Shown in pieces: positions 42,049 through 52,214 of a stretch of DNA of 64,000 nucleotides. Numbering within the stretch: position 1 is the stretch's first letter; each line of letters starts with the position of its first letter. The notes under the pieces were generated by a model that had not been told where the DNA came from, ran no database searches, and saw only the letters and a program-made list of their open reading frames with translations. The stretch spans positions 516,726 through 580,725 of the forward strand of contig JALUUM010000020.1 of the NCBI GenBank assembly GCA_027021365.1, in the 5' to 3' direction. Source of the DNA: Spirochaetales bacterium. GTDB lineage: Bacteria; Spirochaetota; Spirochaetia; SZUA-6. The translations under genes and the position numbers were made by a program.

Positions 42049-42504
42049 TCATTCCGTTCCGGCAGGTTGTTTTTTTTGATCTGTTACAGCGTTGTTATTT
42101 TCAGAAGAATTTGTTGCAGATTTTGATTCAGCACCACTCTTGCTTTCACTCGTTACATTAGTATTGCTGCCTTTTTCTTTCGTTCCTGCGGATTGTGTCT
42201 GTACCCACCAGTCGTTTTTCGACTCATTCAATGTTTCAACCCTCGCCTTTCCCACTACATTGCCAACTTCGGGAGTTCTGTTCATCCAGGCTAGCCCGAA
42301 TGCCCCCAATAAAAATACCGTTGCAAGGACAGAGGTAATTCTGGTAAGCACATTGCCCGTTCGTGAACCGAAGGCTGAACCGCTTCCTCCTCCGAAGATA
42401 CCGCCAAGTCCTTCTCCCTGATCATCCTGGATCAATACCATGAAGACAAGAAGGATTGAACTTATAACGAAAACAACGAGAATAAATATTCCTACAACAC
42501 CCAT
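42049..42504 (-). CDS. secG: Preprotein translocase subunit SecG with long C-terminal tail
   Basis: Component of the SecYEG channel. Residues 1-75 match SecG: helix 1 (IFILVVFVISSILLVFMVLIQ), the glycine-rich loop DDQGEGLGGIFGGGSGSAFGSRTGN and helix 2 (VLATVFLLGAFGLAW). Residues 76-151 are an additional hydrophilic Ser/Asn/Lys/Glu-rich tail not present in typical 75-residue SecG proteins. It lies between tpiA and the EIIA gene; tpiA-secG adjacency is widespread. Confidence 0.93.
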   Translation of the reverse strand: MGVVGIFILVVFVISSILLVFMVLIQDDQGEGLGGIFGGGSGSAFGSRTGNVLTRITSVLATVFLLGAFGLAWMNRTPEVGNVVGKARVETLNESKNDWWVQTQSAGTKEKGSNTNVTSESKSGAESKSATNSSENNNAVTDQKKQPAGTE

Positions 42505-42533
42505 AATAAAAAACCCCTCTGCTTTGATATTTG

Positions 42534-43295
42534 CTAAAGCTTATCATACCTGACAATGGGTATGAAAGTCTCAGCTTTCAAAGAAGCACCACCAACAAGG
42601 GCACCATCTATGTTATCCTTTGCCATGAGGTCCTTCACATTACCTGGTTTCACAGAACCTCCGTACTGGATGGTGATGTTCTCCGATAACTTCTTTGAAT
42701 ATTTTTTTTCTATTAATCCCCTAATGAATCCATGCATCTTATCTGCATCTTCCGGAGTTGCCGTTTTTCCCGTTCCGATAGCCCATACGGGTTCGTACGC
42801 TATTGTCAATCCGGATAGCTGCTTTTCCGCAATTCCTTCGATTCCCCTTATCAATTGGTTTTCTACCACATTTTCTGCGATTCCGCTCTCCCTTTCTGAA
42901 AGAGTCTCTCCTACACACAGGATCACTTCCAATCCCTTTGACAGAGCCAATTTCACCTTCCGGTTTATAAGATCGTCCGGTTCGTTGTAGATATGCCTTC
43001 TCTCGGAATGTCCAAGAATAACAACCGATACCCCGACATCTTTCAGCATTTTTACCGAAATCTCGCCGGTGTGTGCTCCCTCCTCCTCAGGACCCATGTT
43101 CTGCGCACCAAGGAGTATATTGCTATTGCTTTCCGCCAGAACCTCCTTTACTGTATTCAGCGCAGTAAATGGAGGAGCTATCATTATTTTTTTCTTCTCT
43201 TCCGTTAGTGCGGTGACAAGTTCTCTTGCAAGTTCCACAGCCTCACCAACGGTTTTGTGCATCTTCCAGTTTCCAGCTATAAATATTTTTCTCAT
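42534..43295 (-). CDS. tpiA: Triosephosphate isomerase
   Basis: Interconverts DHAP and glyceraldehyde 3-phosphate. The 253-residue TIM barrel begins IFIAGNWKMHKT (Asn and Lys of the active site). It has VVILGHSERR with the catalytic His and AYEPVWAIGTGKTAT with the catalytic Glu and flexible loop, and ends in the phosphate-binding IQYGGSVKP and GALVGGASL. Its start follows the pgk stop by 1 nt. Confidence 0.97.
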   Translation of the reverse strand: MRKIFIAGNWKMHKTVGEAVELARELVTALTEEKKKIMIAPPFTALNTVKEVLAESNSNILLGAQNMGPEEEGAHTGEISVKMLKDVGVSVVILGHSERRHIYNEPDDLINRKVKLALSKGLEVILCVGETLSERESGIAENVVENQLIRGIEGIAEKQLSGLTIAYEPVWAIGTGKTATPEDADKMHGFIRGLIEKKYSKKLSENITIQYGGSVKPGNVKDLMAKDNIDGALVGGASLKAETFIPIVRYDKL

Positions 43296-43296
43296 C

Positions 43297-44481
43297 TTAT
43301 TTTGACTCCAATACCTTTATTCCGGGTAGTTCTTTCCCTTCGAGAAATTCGAGGGATGCGCCGCCTCCAGTTGAAACGTGATCTATCTTATCAGCAAGGC
43401 CAAACTTTTTCACGGCAGCGACAGAATCACCACCACCGACTATTGTTGTTCCACTGCTGCTCGCAACCATCCGGGCTACCTCCAGGGTACCATTTGCAAA
43501 GTTGTCAAATTCAAATACTCCCAGGGGACCATTCCACACGATAGTTTTGGCTTTATCGATGTATTTCTTATACTCAGCAAGTGTTTTTTCACCCACATCC
43601 ATTCCGATTTTGCCATCTGGAATATCAACTTCTTTTATGTATTCTGCTTCAGCATTTTCCGAAAATTCCGATGCGACAAGATGGTCCAGTGGAAGTAACA
43701 GCGTTACCCCTCTTTCCTTTGCCTTTTCAAGAAGGGTTTTTGCAGTTTCCAGATAATCCTCTTCGAGTAGAGATTTTCCAATTCTGTGACCTTGAACCTT
43801 TAGAAAGGTATATGACATTCCTCCCCCAATTATCAGGGAATCAACCTTTTCCAGCAATGATTCCAGCACCCCTATTTTTGTAGATACTTTTGCTCCTCCT
43901 ATTATGGCAACGAATGGTTTTTCCGGGTGCTCAAGAACTCCGCCAAGAAATTTTATCTCTTTCTCCATAAGAAAGCCGGCAACAGCGGGGAGGTAGTGGG
44001 CAATTCCTTCCGTTGAGGCATGGGCTCTGTGTGCCGTACCAAAGGCATCATTTACAAAGATATCGGCAAGTGAAGCAAGTTCTTTCGCGAAGAGAGGATC
44101 ATTTGCTTCCTCTTCTTTGTGGAACCTGAGGTTTTCAAGAAGAAGCACTGCTCCCTCCGAAAGTTGTCCGGCCAATTCCTTGACTTCATCCCCTACACAA
44201 TCCGGCGCCATTGATACTCTTCGATCCAGAAGCTTTTCAAGATGCTTTGCCACCGGTTTCAGACTCAACTCGGGTTTTTTATTACCCTTTGGTCTTCCAA
44301 GATGACTCATCAATATCAGAGAGGTCCCCTTCTGATCAAGTATGTACTTTATCGTTGGTAGGGCTGCAACTATTCTGGTATCATCGGTAATTTTTCCTTC
44401 CTTAACGGGAACATTGAAATCTGCCCGCATAATTATTCTTTTATCCGTTAGGTCTATGTCCCTTACAGTTTTCTTTCTCAT
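43297..44481 (-). CDS. pgk: Phosphoglycerate kinase
   Basis: ATP-forming step of glycolysis. The 394-residue protein has [14 protein letters not shown] at the N-terminus, [21 protein letters not shown] and the C-terminal [13 protein letters not shown] with the [13 protein letters not shown] phosphate-binding turn. Length is standard, and it is not fused to tpiA as in Thermotoga. AAGGAG precedes the ATG. The 121-nt gap to gap contains no clear terminator. Confidence 0.97.
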   Translation of the reverse strand: MRKKTVRDIDLTDKRIIMRADFNVPVKEGKITDDTRIVAALPTIKYILDQKGTSLILMSHLGRPKGNKKPELSLKPVAKHLEKLLDRRVSMAPDCVGDEVKELAGQLSEGAVLLLENLRFHKEEEANDPLFAKELASLADIFVNDAFGTAHRAHASTEGIAHYLPAVAGFLMEKEIKFLGGVLEHPEKPFVAIIGGAKVSTKIGVLESLLEKVDSLIIGGGMSYTFLKVQGHRIGKSLLEEDYLETAKTLLEKAKERGVTLLLPLDHLVASEFSENAEAEYIKEVDIPDGKIGMDVGEKTLAEYKKYIDKAKTIVWNGPLGVFEFDNFANGTLEVARMVASSSGTTIVGGGDSVAAVKKFGLADKIDHVSTGGGASLEFLEGKELPGIKVLESK

Positions 44482-44602
44482 TATTTATCTCCTTGAAGAG
44501 GATACTATTACCACCCTTTGAAACCATTCTTCCTGCTAGGTATCACAAGTTTTCACAAGCAAGAAGAGCCGGTTTCAAGCCAAACAGTCGCTGCAAGCAA
44601 GT

Positions 44603-45619
<1,017 letters not shown>

Positions 45620-45639
45620 CTAAAGTGTTATTTAGTCAG

Positions 45640-45668
45640 AATATATGAAAATCCCGTGTATCTGTCAA
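45640..45668 (-). promoter_or_regulatory. Promoter of gap operon
   Basis: On the minus strand a consensus TTGACA (45663-45668), an exact 17-nt spacer and TATATT (45640-45645, five of six) give transcription from about 45633. The leader of about 32 nt contains GGGGG before the ATG. This is the best promoter match in the window and fits a highly expressed glycolytic operon. Confidence 0.75.
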
Positions 45669-45715
45669 TGAATAGTGGCTTAATTAAGCACTTTCCATCA
45701 TGAAAGGTAAAATAA

Positions 45716-47695
45716 TCAAAGCCCCAATATCCTCTTCAGAAGACCTCTGTTTTCTAGTTTCGTTTCTTTATTATTCTCTTTTTTAACAGGAGCATATATA
45801 ACTTCATCTCCTGTATTGATCAAATCGAAAAAGCTATTCCGGATAATCTGGCCTTCCGACACTCTCTCATCGATAGAAAGTACCTTTAACCTCCCAAGAA
45901 TATCACCTTTATCGAATGTGAAAGAAATTGAATCTCCCGCTAATCCCAAACGGTTTTTCTTTATTATAATTAGGGTATCTCCCTTCTTCACACCATCCCA
46001 TTTCCCTAAATCTATCAAGGCCCTGTCAAAGGTCTTCTTTATAATTGTACCATGAAGAGGCAGCTTTTCTTTCATTTTTTCTGTCAAGCGCATCACTGCG
46101 TCACGAATACGGTCATTTCCCGTTCTGTACTCGTTCAATCCCATAAGTCTCGTACCGGTTCTAGTGAGAAAGACATCAATACTGGTAAAAAAATCCCTCT
46201 CACCTTCCAAGTACTTTACCAGTAAAAAGTAATCGGTATTGTTTTTCCTTGCTCTTTTAAATGCTTCGTTAAAGTTTTCCACTACACCCCTGTCACTGAT
46301 TTCAACGTTATCAAATCTTTCAAACCCCCTGTTGAAATACTCCAGATAATCATTGTCGAAAAAACGATGGCTCTTTATAGGATGATCTATATCTTTTGAA
46401 ATAAGATAGGTTCCGAAAGTGAATTTTTTCCGCTCAATTCCGTACTGGTCTACTCCCCAAGAGTGAGAGAGACTTTCCTCTTCTATGCTCCTGTAGTTTT
46501 CTATTTCATCCTTTACAAGGGTATCCTTGATCTTAAGCTTTGTTATTATCTCCAATTCTTTGAGATACTTAATAGGATATCCGAGAATTTTATAGATGTG
46601 TGCAAAGGCCAACCTCGCGTCCTTCGAGGTAGGTTCCAATAAAAGAGCCCTTCTGTACTCTCTCTTTGCTCTGGCAAGATAATTCTTCTCTTCGAAAAGC
46701 TTTCCCCTTTCGAAATGATAACTGCTGAGACGTTTCCTCAAGTCATCCTTCTGATCAATTTTTTCAATGGCCATATTCTCCAGAGTAATCCGTGTTGCTT
46801 CATCATCGGGTGCCAATCTTAAGGCTGTCAGAAAACTATTCGCTGCTTTATCTACCTCATCCAACCTCATCAGAGAGATACCAAGAAGATACCAGCCAAT
46901 GGAATTCCTTTTGTCTATCTCTATGACCTGTTTTGCCGCTTCGGCTGCTCTGCTGTAATTTTTCATTGATAGCAATACTTCCGCTTTCAATAGATATCCA
47001 TCTTCATATTGAGGATTCAAAGAAACTGCTACATTAACATGTTGAAGGGCACTCTCATACTTTTTTTCCGCATATAGATATTCCGCTGCCGTAAGGTGGA
47101 CCTTGGCATCTCCTGAATTATACTTTAGAGCCAGCTGTAAATACTTCCGAGAAAGATCCGCTTCTCCCATGTCTCTGTATATCAGCGCAAGCGAAAGCAA
47201 AGCTCTCGAACTTTTTGGTGCAACACGTAGGGTTTCCAGATATTTTTCTGCAGCAGCTCGCTTTTTCCCCTCTGCCAGATCAAGTTCCGCCAGACCGTAT
47301 CTTGCATCACGATCGTTAGGACGAATCGAGAGGATTTCATTGAAAATCGTCCTTGCCCTGTCCAACTTGCCTAACCCGATTAAAATTCTTCCCTTTAGAT
47401 TCATGAGATCCGTATCATTTTTGCGATACTTCTCTGCGACCTCAACATATCTAAGCGCCTCATCATACTCATTCAATAGGAAAAAAGATTCGGCAAGACC
47501 CTTTATCGGTTCATAGTAATTCGGATTAATTGCAAGTGCACTTCTGTATAATTCGATTGCAGAATCGAGATTTCCCTTCAGTTGAGCCTTCTGTCCTTTG
47601 GAAAAGTACTGTATCGCACTATCAGACCAGCCTGCTTCCGCCAGAAAGAAAACTGTGAATATGAGAAATAAGAAAATCTTTCTCTTACAATTCAA
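45716..47695 (-). CDS. Exported TPR protein with C-terminal domain
   Basis: A 659-residue protein. A signal peptide (IFLFLIFTVFFLAEAGWS) is followed by about ten tetratricopeptide repeats to about residue 370 (for example AIELYRSALAINPNYYEPIKGLAESFFLL, AANSFLTALRLAPDDEATRITLE). The C-terminal part (about 420-640) is a mixed domain with a strand-rich end (GKWDGVKKGDTLIIIKKN, GDEVIYAPV) reminiscent of FlgT C-terminal/SH3-like modules. The position between corC and gap matches the Borrelia arrangement as I recall. It probably acts as a periplasmic scaffold; function unproven. Confidence 0.8.
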   Translation of the reverse strand: MNCKRKIFLFLIFTVFFLAEAGWSDSAIQYFSKGQKAQLKGNLDSAIELYRSALAINPNYYEPIKGLAESFFLLNEYDEALRYVEVAEKYRKNDTDLMNLKGRILIGLGKLDRARTIFNEILSIRPNDRDARYGLAELDLAEGKKRAAAEKYLETLRVAPKSSRALLSLALIYRDMGEADLSRKYLQLALKYNSGDAKVHLTAAEYLYAEKKYESALQHVNVAVSLNPQYEDGYLLKAEVLLSMKNYSRAAEAAKQVIEIDKRNSIGWYLLGISLMRLDEVDKAANSFLTALRLAPDDEATRITLENMAIEKIDQKDDLRKRLSSYHFERGKLFEEKNYLARAKREYRRALLLEPTSKDARLAFAHIYKILGYPIKYLKELEIITKLKIKDTLVKDEIENYRSIEEESLSHSWGVDQYGIERKKFTFGTYLISKDIDHPIKSHRFFDNDYLEYFNRGFERFDNVEISDRGVVENFNEAFKRARKNNTDYFLLVKYLEGERDFFTSIDVFLTRTGTRLMGLNEYRTGNDRIRDAVMRLTEKMKEKLPLHGTIIKKTFDRALIDLGKWDGVKKGDTLIIIKKNRLGLAGDSISFTFDKGDILGRLKVLSIDERVSEGQIIRNSFFDLINTGDEVIYAPVKKENNKETKLENRGLLKRILGL

Positions 47696-47704
47696 TTTGA
47701 CGTA

Positions 47705-48487
47705 TCAATCCTCTCTGTTTATGATTAGTTTTATCGTCCCTATTTTATGTCCTTCCATCGTATTGATAATGAAATCTATATTTTTGAAACTGACTTTCTC
47801 ATATTTTACCGGTATTTTCCCGAAAAGATCAAAAACAAATCCACCCAAAGTATCAAAATTCTCTTCTGGCAGTTCAATAGAAAGCTTGGAATTGAGATCT
47901 TCAATACTTATCCTTGCATCACATACATAAACATTATCACCTATTTTTACAATCTCTTCCGTTTCATTATCGAATTCATCCTGAATGTCACCCACTATCT
48001 CTTCTATAATGTCTTCCAGACAGACAATTCCGGAAGTACCGCCGTATTCATCCACCACTATTGCAATATGCACCTTTCTCTTTTTGAATTCCTTCAGCAA
48101 AGAATCTATTTTCTTGCTCTCGGGTACAAAGTATGGTGACCTTATGAGGTTTTCAAGTACAATATCACCATCACCTTCTATCAGGTATCTTAAAAGATCC
48201 TTTGCATAGAGAATGCCAACAACATTATCGATGGTTTCCTTATAAACAGGGACACGAGAATGTCCGCATTCCGCCATAGTCTTGAGTAATTCTTCTTTAG
48301 ATATGTCAATTGGCAGAAATACAACATCTATCCTTGGCACCATTACTTCTTTGACAGATGTCTCAGAGAGTTTTACCACCCCCTTTATCATATCCTTCTC
48401 TTCGATGTCCAGTTTCTCTAGCTCGGCCTCTTCGTCATCGCCATTTCGCCCGAACACCTTTTTGAAAAAGCTCTTTCTCTCTTTCAA
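47705..48487 (-). CDS. CorC/HlyC-type CBS-domain protein
   Basis: A 260-residue soluble member of the CorC/HlyC family. A basic start is followed by SETSVKEVMVPRIDVVFLPID, which opens a CBS-domain pair (about 40-170: HSRVPVYKETIDNVVGILYAKDLL and VAIVVDEYGGTSGIVCLEDII), and a C-terminal CorC_HlyC domain (about 180-258). It lacks the membrane domain of larger relatives. Such proteins have been linked to Mg/Co efflux; the historic haemolysin name is not a functional claim. It overlaps ybeY by 4 nt, a common pairing. Confidence 0.92.
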   Translation of the reverse strand: MKERKSFFKKVFGRNGDDEEAELEKLDIEEKDMIKGVVKLSETSVKEVMVPRIDVVFLPIDISKEELLKTMAECGHSRVPVYKETIDNVVGILYAKDLLRYLIEGDGDIVLENLIRSPYFVPESKKIDSLLKEFKKRKVHIAIVVDEYGGTSGIVCLEDIIEEIVGDIQDEFDNETEEIVKIGDNVYVCDARISIEDLNSKLSIELPEENFDTLGGFVFDLFGKIPVKYEKVSFKNIDFIINTMEGHKIGTIKLIINRED

Positions 48488-48939
48488 AACAGTTTTTCCT
48501 CCATTACATCTTTGAGTATTTTTTCTTGTTTTTTTATCATCGAACTTTCTTCACCTTCTGCATGATCGTATCCCAACAGGTGAAGTATTCCATGTATGAT
48601 TACCCTTTTCAACTCGTTTTCATAATCTTCGTTCTCCATTTCTGCATTCTCCTTTACCCTCTCCAAGGATATGACTATATCACCAAGTGTTCTAATGCCT
48701 TGCGTAACTGCCGGTTCATCATCACCTTCAATTTGAGAAAAAGATAAAACATCCGTAGGAGTATCACTGCCCCTGTATTTCTTGTTCAATTCCCTTATCA
48801 CAGCATCGTTACATAGCAACAAAGACACCTCGGAATTCTCGATTTTCAATTTTTCCATAACAATAAGAACAAGCGATTTCAGCTTATCGATCCAGGGCGG
48901 AGAGGTGATTCCTTCTGTTCTCGTTTCGACACTATTCAA
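48484..48939 (-). CDS. ybeY: Endoribonuclease YbeY
   Basis: Metal-dependent rRNA-maturation and quality-control RNase. The 151-residue protein has the signature VIHGILHLLGYDHAEGEE, with its three zinc-binding His, and the ahead motif GSDTPTDVLSFSQ. It lies in the conserved phoH-pgpH-ybeY-corC order. The start is 52 nt after the pgpH stop. Confidence 0.95.
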   Translation of the reverse strand: MNSVETRTEGITSPPWIDKLKSLVLIVMEKLKIENSEVSLLLCNDAVIRELNKKYRGSDTPTDVLSFSQIEGDDEPAVTQGIRTLGDIVISLERVKENAEMENEDYENELKRVIIHGILHLLGYDHAEGEESSMIKKQEKILKDVMEEKLF

Positions 48940-48991
48940 TTCTTAGCAATTTCTCCCATTTTTCTTACGAATATATTTATACCATCAAAAT

Positions 48992-51235
48992 TCAAGCTCT
49001 ATCCATCTCGGTTATCTTTGGATATTCAATTCTCGTATGAAAGTACCCGGCCAGAATTTGGACAAAACTCTTTTTTATTACATCGAGGTCCCTTAAAGTC
49101 AGATTGCTCTCATTCAACTCTCCGGAAGTAAATTTCTCCATTATAACATCCCATACTAACCTCTCGAGCTTGGCAACGCTCGGTTTTTTCAAAGTTCTGG
49201 ATGCAGCTTCTACATGATCTGCAAGCATTACGACAGCCGCTTCCTTGCTTTTTGGCCTTTCGCCCGGGTAAGAGTAATCTTCCGGTAAAATCTTGGTATT
49301 CTTTTCTTCATCCTTTGCACGCTGATAAAAGTACTTGATAAGAGTCTTTCCATGATGTTGTGAGATAATATCAATAATCACCTTTGGCAATTTCAATTCC
49401 TTTGCCTTTTCTATTCCTATCTTGACATGGGATCGTATTACTGCTGCTGATAGGCTCGGTTTAAGCTCATCATGCTTATTGAAAGACCTTTGATTTTCAA
49501 CGAAGTATTCCGCCTGATCTACCTTGCCTATATCATGGTAATACGCTCCGACCCTCGCAATTAACGGATCAGCTCCTATCTCCTTGCATGCATATTCGGC
49601 AAGATTTGCCACCATTACGGAATGATTGTAAGTTCCAGGTGCAAGCATTAGCATCCTCTTCAAAGGAGGAGCATTTACATCGGATAATTCCAACAACCTG
49701 AAACGGGTTGGCGCATTCGTTACCTGTTCAAGAATAGGAAGAAATCCAAGGCTCAATATTCCTGAAAAAAATCCATTCCCCAATCCCCACAGAACTGCAA
49801 CGAGGAATTTATAAAAATCATAGTTCTTGATAAAACCGAAGGCAATTATAAAAAATGCATTGAAAGCTGCAATGTAAAGACCTGATTTTATCAGATCAAT
49901 CCTCTTTTCCGTTTTTTGAACAGATGCCGTACCTGCAATACCGGAAAGGAATATGAAAAGTGCAGAATACATGTCCATTTTTTGTATCAGAAGAATAAGA
50001 AGAGCCATCACGATAGAGAGGATAATTCCGATATCACGTGATACGAGAATCGTAACCATAACGGTAAAAGTTGCAACCGGAATTGTCACTGCAAAGGGTA
50101 ACCATTCCTGCAACCCATCGAATCTTGACAATACTACGGAAAGAAGAAGATAAACGAGAACGACTCCACTTATCAGGATAAGGTTATTCTTTTCAAGTTT
50201 ATTTGTTTCGATCCTCTCACGAAACAAAAATACGACAAGCCAGAAAGTTATGATAAGGAGGAGGACAGAACCTATTATCCACATAAGATTGATCTGCAGC
50301 GAGTATTCGCCAAGAGCATCTATTTTAGCTTTCATGTCTTCATTTATCACGTCGCCCTTTCTCGCTATGACCTGGCCCTTCACGAGCTTTATGACTACCG
50401 GTTCTACCTCGCTCTCTATCTTTGTTTTCCGTTTCTCTGTTTCCTTTTTATTAAGAAAACAATCCTCCCTTGCAAAGTCAGATACAAGGTTGATAATCAA
50501 GAGTTTCTCTTCATTCTCGAAGGACTTTCCCTCAAGTTTTTTGGCAATCCAGTTGGGTAATTTCCCTATCGTTATTAAATTCTTCAATTCAAGCTCTTCC
50601 TTCTCAAATTTGCCATTCTTCCACCGCCATATTTCCACTGACTGGGAGTTGAAACTCTTTTTTGTCTCCTCGGTGATACTAACTATTCCCTCCGTAAGAG
50701 CTCGTTGAAGAAGCAACTCCGCACTATCCATTATCCTCTTTGCGTCTCTGTTTTGGAGTAATTTTTCTATAGTAACCTTGTCCACGATTCCGGGAATTTT
50801 AGCCTGGAAAGTCAAGAAAGTATTTTCCACGGTCGAATTATTTTTCAATGCCGATACAATCGTTTCTTTAAATACTGCAAAATCATCCATCACCTCTTTT
50901 GCGATTGAATCGTTAACCTGGAAAATAGGAACAATCAGCTTGACCTTCGCCTCTTTTTTTAGTTCCGTTGCAACCGTATCCTTGTATATGATATCCCGGT
51001 CAACTACTATATCCCTGTCTGCAACCATACCAACTTCGTACTGAAGCTTTCTATTGCTGGAAAAGATTCTTTCAAATTGAGAATTCAATAGTATGAGTAT
51101 CAGAGATATGGCAAAAGTGGCGGCAAGTATCAATACGGAGGTATTTTTCCATTTTACGCTCAAATTCCTTAATAGAGCCTTTTCTGGCGGTGGTTTTTCT
51201 TTTCCCTCTTCTCTATTTTCCATTTGAATTTTCAT
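48992..51235 (-). CDS. pgpH: PgpH-type 7TM-HD phosphodiesterase
   Basis: A 747-residue membrane protein. An N-terminal helix (about 30-50) is followed by a large extracytoplasmic 7TMR-HDED domain (about 55-290), seven transmembrane helices (about 300-480) and a cytoplasmic HD domain (about 510-700) with an intact YHDIGKVDQAEYF motif and HNKH-like residues in SFNKHDELKP. Homologues hydrolyse cyclic di-AMP to pApA. The start overlaps phoH by 23 nt. The ATG at 51235 is kept because AAGG lies just upstream; another ATG four codons later is possible. Confidence 0.92.
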   Translation of the reverse strand: MKIQMENREEGKEKPPPEKALLRNLSVKWKNTSVLILAATFAISLILILLNSQFERIFSSNRKLQYEVGMVADRDIVVDRDIIYKDTVATELKKEAKVKLIVPIFQVNDSIAKEVMDDFAVFKETIVSALKNNSTVENTFLTFQAKIPGIVDKVTIEKLLQNRDAKRIMDSAELLLQRALTEGIVSITEETKKSFNSQSVEIWRWKNGKFEKEELELKNLITIGKLPNWIAKKLEGKSFENEEKLLIINLVSDFAREDCFLNKKETEKRKTKIESEVEPVVIKLVKGQVIARKGDVINEDMKAKIDALGEYSLQINLMWIIGSVLLLIITFWLVVFLFRERIETNKLEKNNLILISGVVLVYLLLSVVLSRFDGLQEWLPFAVTIPVATFTVMVTILVSRDIGIILSIVMALLILLIQKMDMYSALFIFLSGIAGTASVQKTEKRIDLIKSGLYIAAFNAFFIIAFGFIKNYDFYKFLVAVLWGLGNGFFSGILSLGFLPILEQVTNAPTRFRLLELSDVNAPPLKRMLMLAPGTYNHSVMVANLAEYACKEIGADPLIARVGAYYHDIGKVDQAEYFVENQRSFNKHDELKPSLSAAVIRSHVKIGIEKAKELKLPKVIIDIISQHHGKTLIKYFYQRAKDEEKNTKILPEDYSYPGERPKSKEAAVVMLADHVEAASRTLKKPSVAKLERLVWDVIMEKFTSGELNESNLTLRDLDVIKKSFVQILAGYFHTRIEYPKITEMDRA

Positions 51236-52172
51236 ATGCCTTTACTATTTTTCTGACCAGTTCATTCCGAACCACATCTGCTTCATTGAAAAAAACAAAA
51301 CGTATCTCTTTGATATTTTTCAGAATAGAGATCACGTGTATCAGTCCTGAAACAACACTTTTAGGAAGATCTATCTGGGTTATATCTCCTGTAATGACCG
51401 CCTTGCTTCTCTCTCCCACTCTTGTGAGAAACATCTTCATCTGCTCTCGGGTTGTGTTTTGAGCCTCGTCAAGTATGATAAAGGAGTCAGATAATGTTCT
51501 TCCCCTCATGTATGCCAGGGGAATTATTTCAATTTTTCCCGTTTCTTCCAGTTTTTTAAGTAAATCGCCGGAAATCATCGCTTCCATGGCATCATACAGT
51601 GGGCGAAGGTACGGATTTATCTTGCTCTCGAAGTCTCCCGGTAGAAAACCCAGTCTCTCACCGGCTTCTACCACGGGTCGAGTTAAGACAAGCTTCTCAA
51701 TAGAATGATTCATTAAATATTTCAATGCCTCTGCTATTGCGAGAAATGTCTTTCCCGTTCCTGCAGGCCCAATAGCAAATACCATATCATTTTCTTCGAT
51801 TGATTTTATATACAAGGATTGGTTTATACTCCTCGGAAATATCTTTGATTTTCCATTCGGAATTATTACCACTCTTTTTTTCAAGTCTTCTATATCTCGG
51901 GTATTGCGATGATTAATCGAATCGTGCAGTGCCCTTATCAAATCCGCATCAGGATAATGTCCCAATTTTATATGATCGCTCAGTTGCCTTATCAATTCCT
52001 GGAAAACATCTATTTTTTCGGAATTATCGGTTTCCAGGAATATTTCATTTCCCCTGGTAAAAACCTTAACCCCAAGAACTTCTTCGAATATCCTTATATT
52101 GGAATCGTTTACTCCAAGAATCTCTTTAAGAAAGGACAAGTCATGCAGGATAATTGTTGATTTTTTTTCCAT
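51213..52172 (-). CDS. PhoH-family ATPase
   Basis: A 319-residue PhoH-like protein (YbeZ group). The Walker A motif GPAGTGKTFLAIAEAL and Walker B FIILDEAQNTT are intact, with the family block LTRPVVEAGERLGFLPGDFESK between them. The first about 100 residues form the KH-like/NTD typical of YbeZ. It probably acts as an RNA-linked ATPase, often functioning with YbeY, which is encoded two genes downstream. It lies 42 nt after lptD. Confidence 0.92.
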   Translation of the reverse strand: MEKKSTIILHDLSFLKEILGVNDSNIRIFEEVLGVKVFTRGNEIFLETDNSEKIDVFQELIRQLSDHIKLGHYPDADLIRALHDSINHRNTRDIEDLKKRVVIIPNGKSKIFPRSINQSLYIKSIEENDMVFAIGPAGTGKTFLAIAEALKYLMNHSIEKLVLTRPVVEAGERLGFLPGDFESKINPYLRPLYDAMEAMISGDLLKKLEETGKIEIIPLAYMRGRTLSDSFIILDEAQNTTREQMKMFLTRVGERSKAVITGDITQIDLPKSVVSGLIHVISILKNIKEIRFVFFNEADVVRNELVRKIVKAYENSNGK

Positions 52173-52214
52173 AGACCTCCATGAGATAATGTTATCTATA
52201 AGTTACACCCAAAG

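Noticed and set aside
44482..44602. Terminator or attenuator between gap and pgk
   Set aside because: Only short direct repeats (CTTGTGA twice) are visible; no stable hairpin with a T run, and pgk has its own ribosome-binding site.
45680..45715. Stem GCTTAATTAAGC and CTTTC/GAAAG as a terminator for the TPR gene
   Set aside because: Neither stem is followed by a T tract on the relevant strand, and both are short. Termination there is possible but unsupported.
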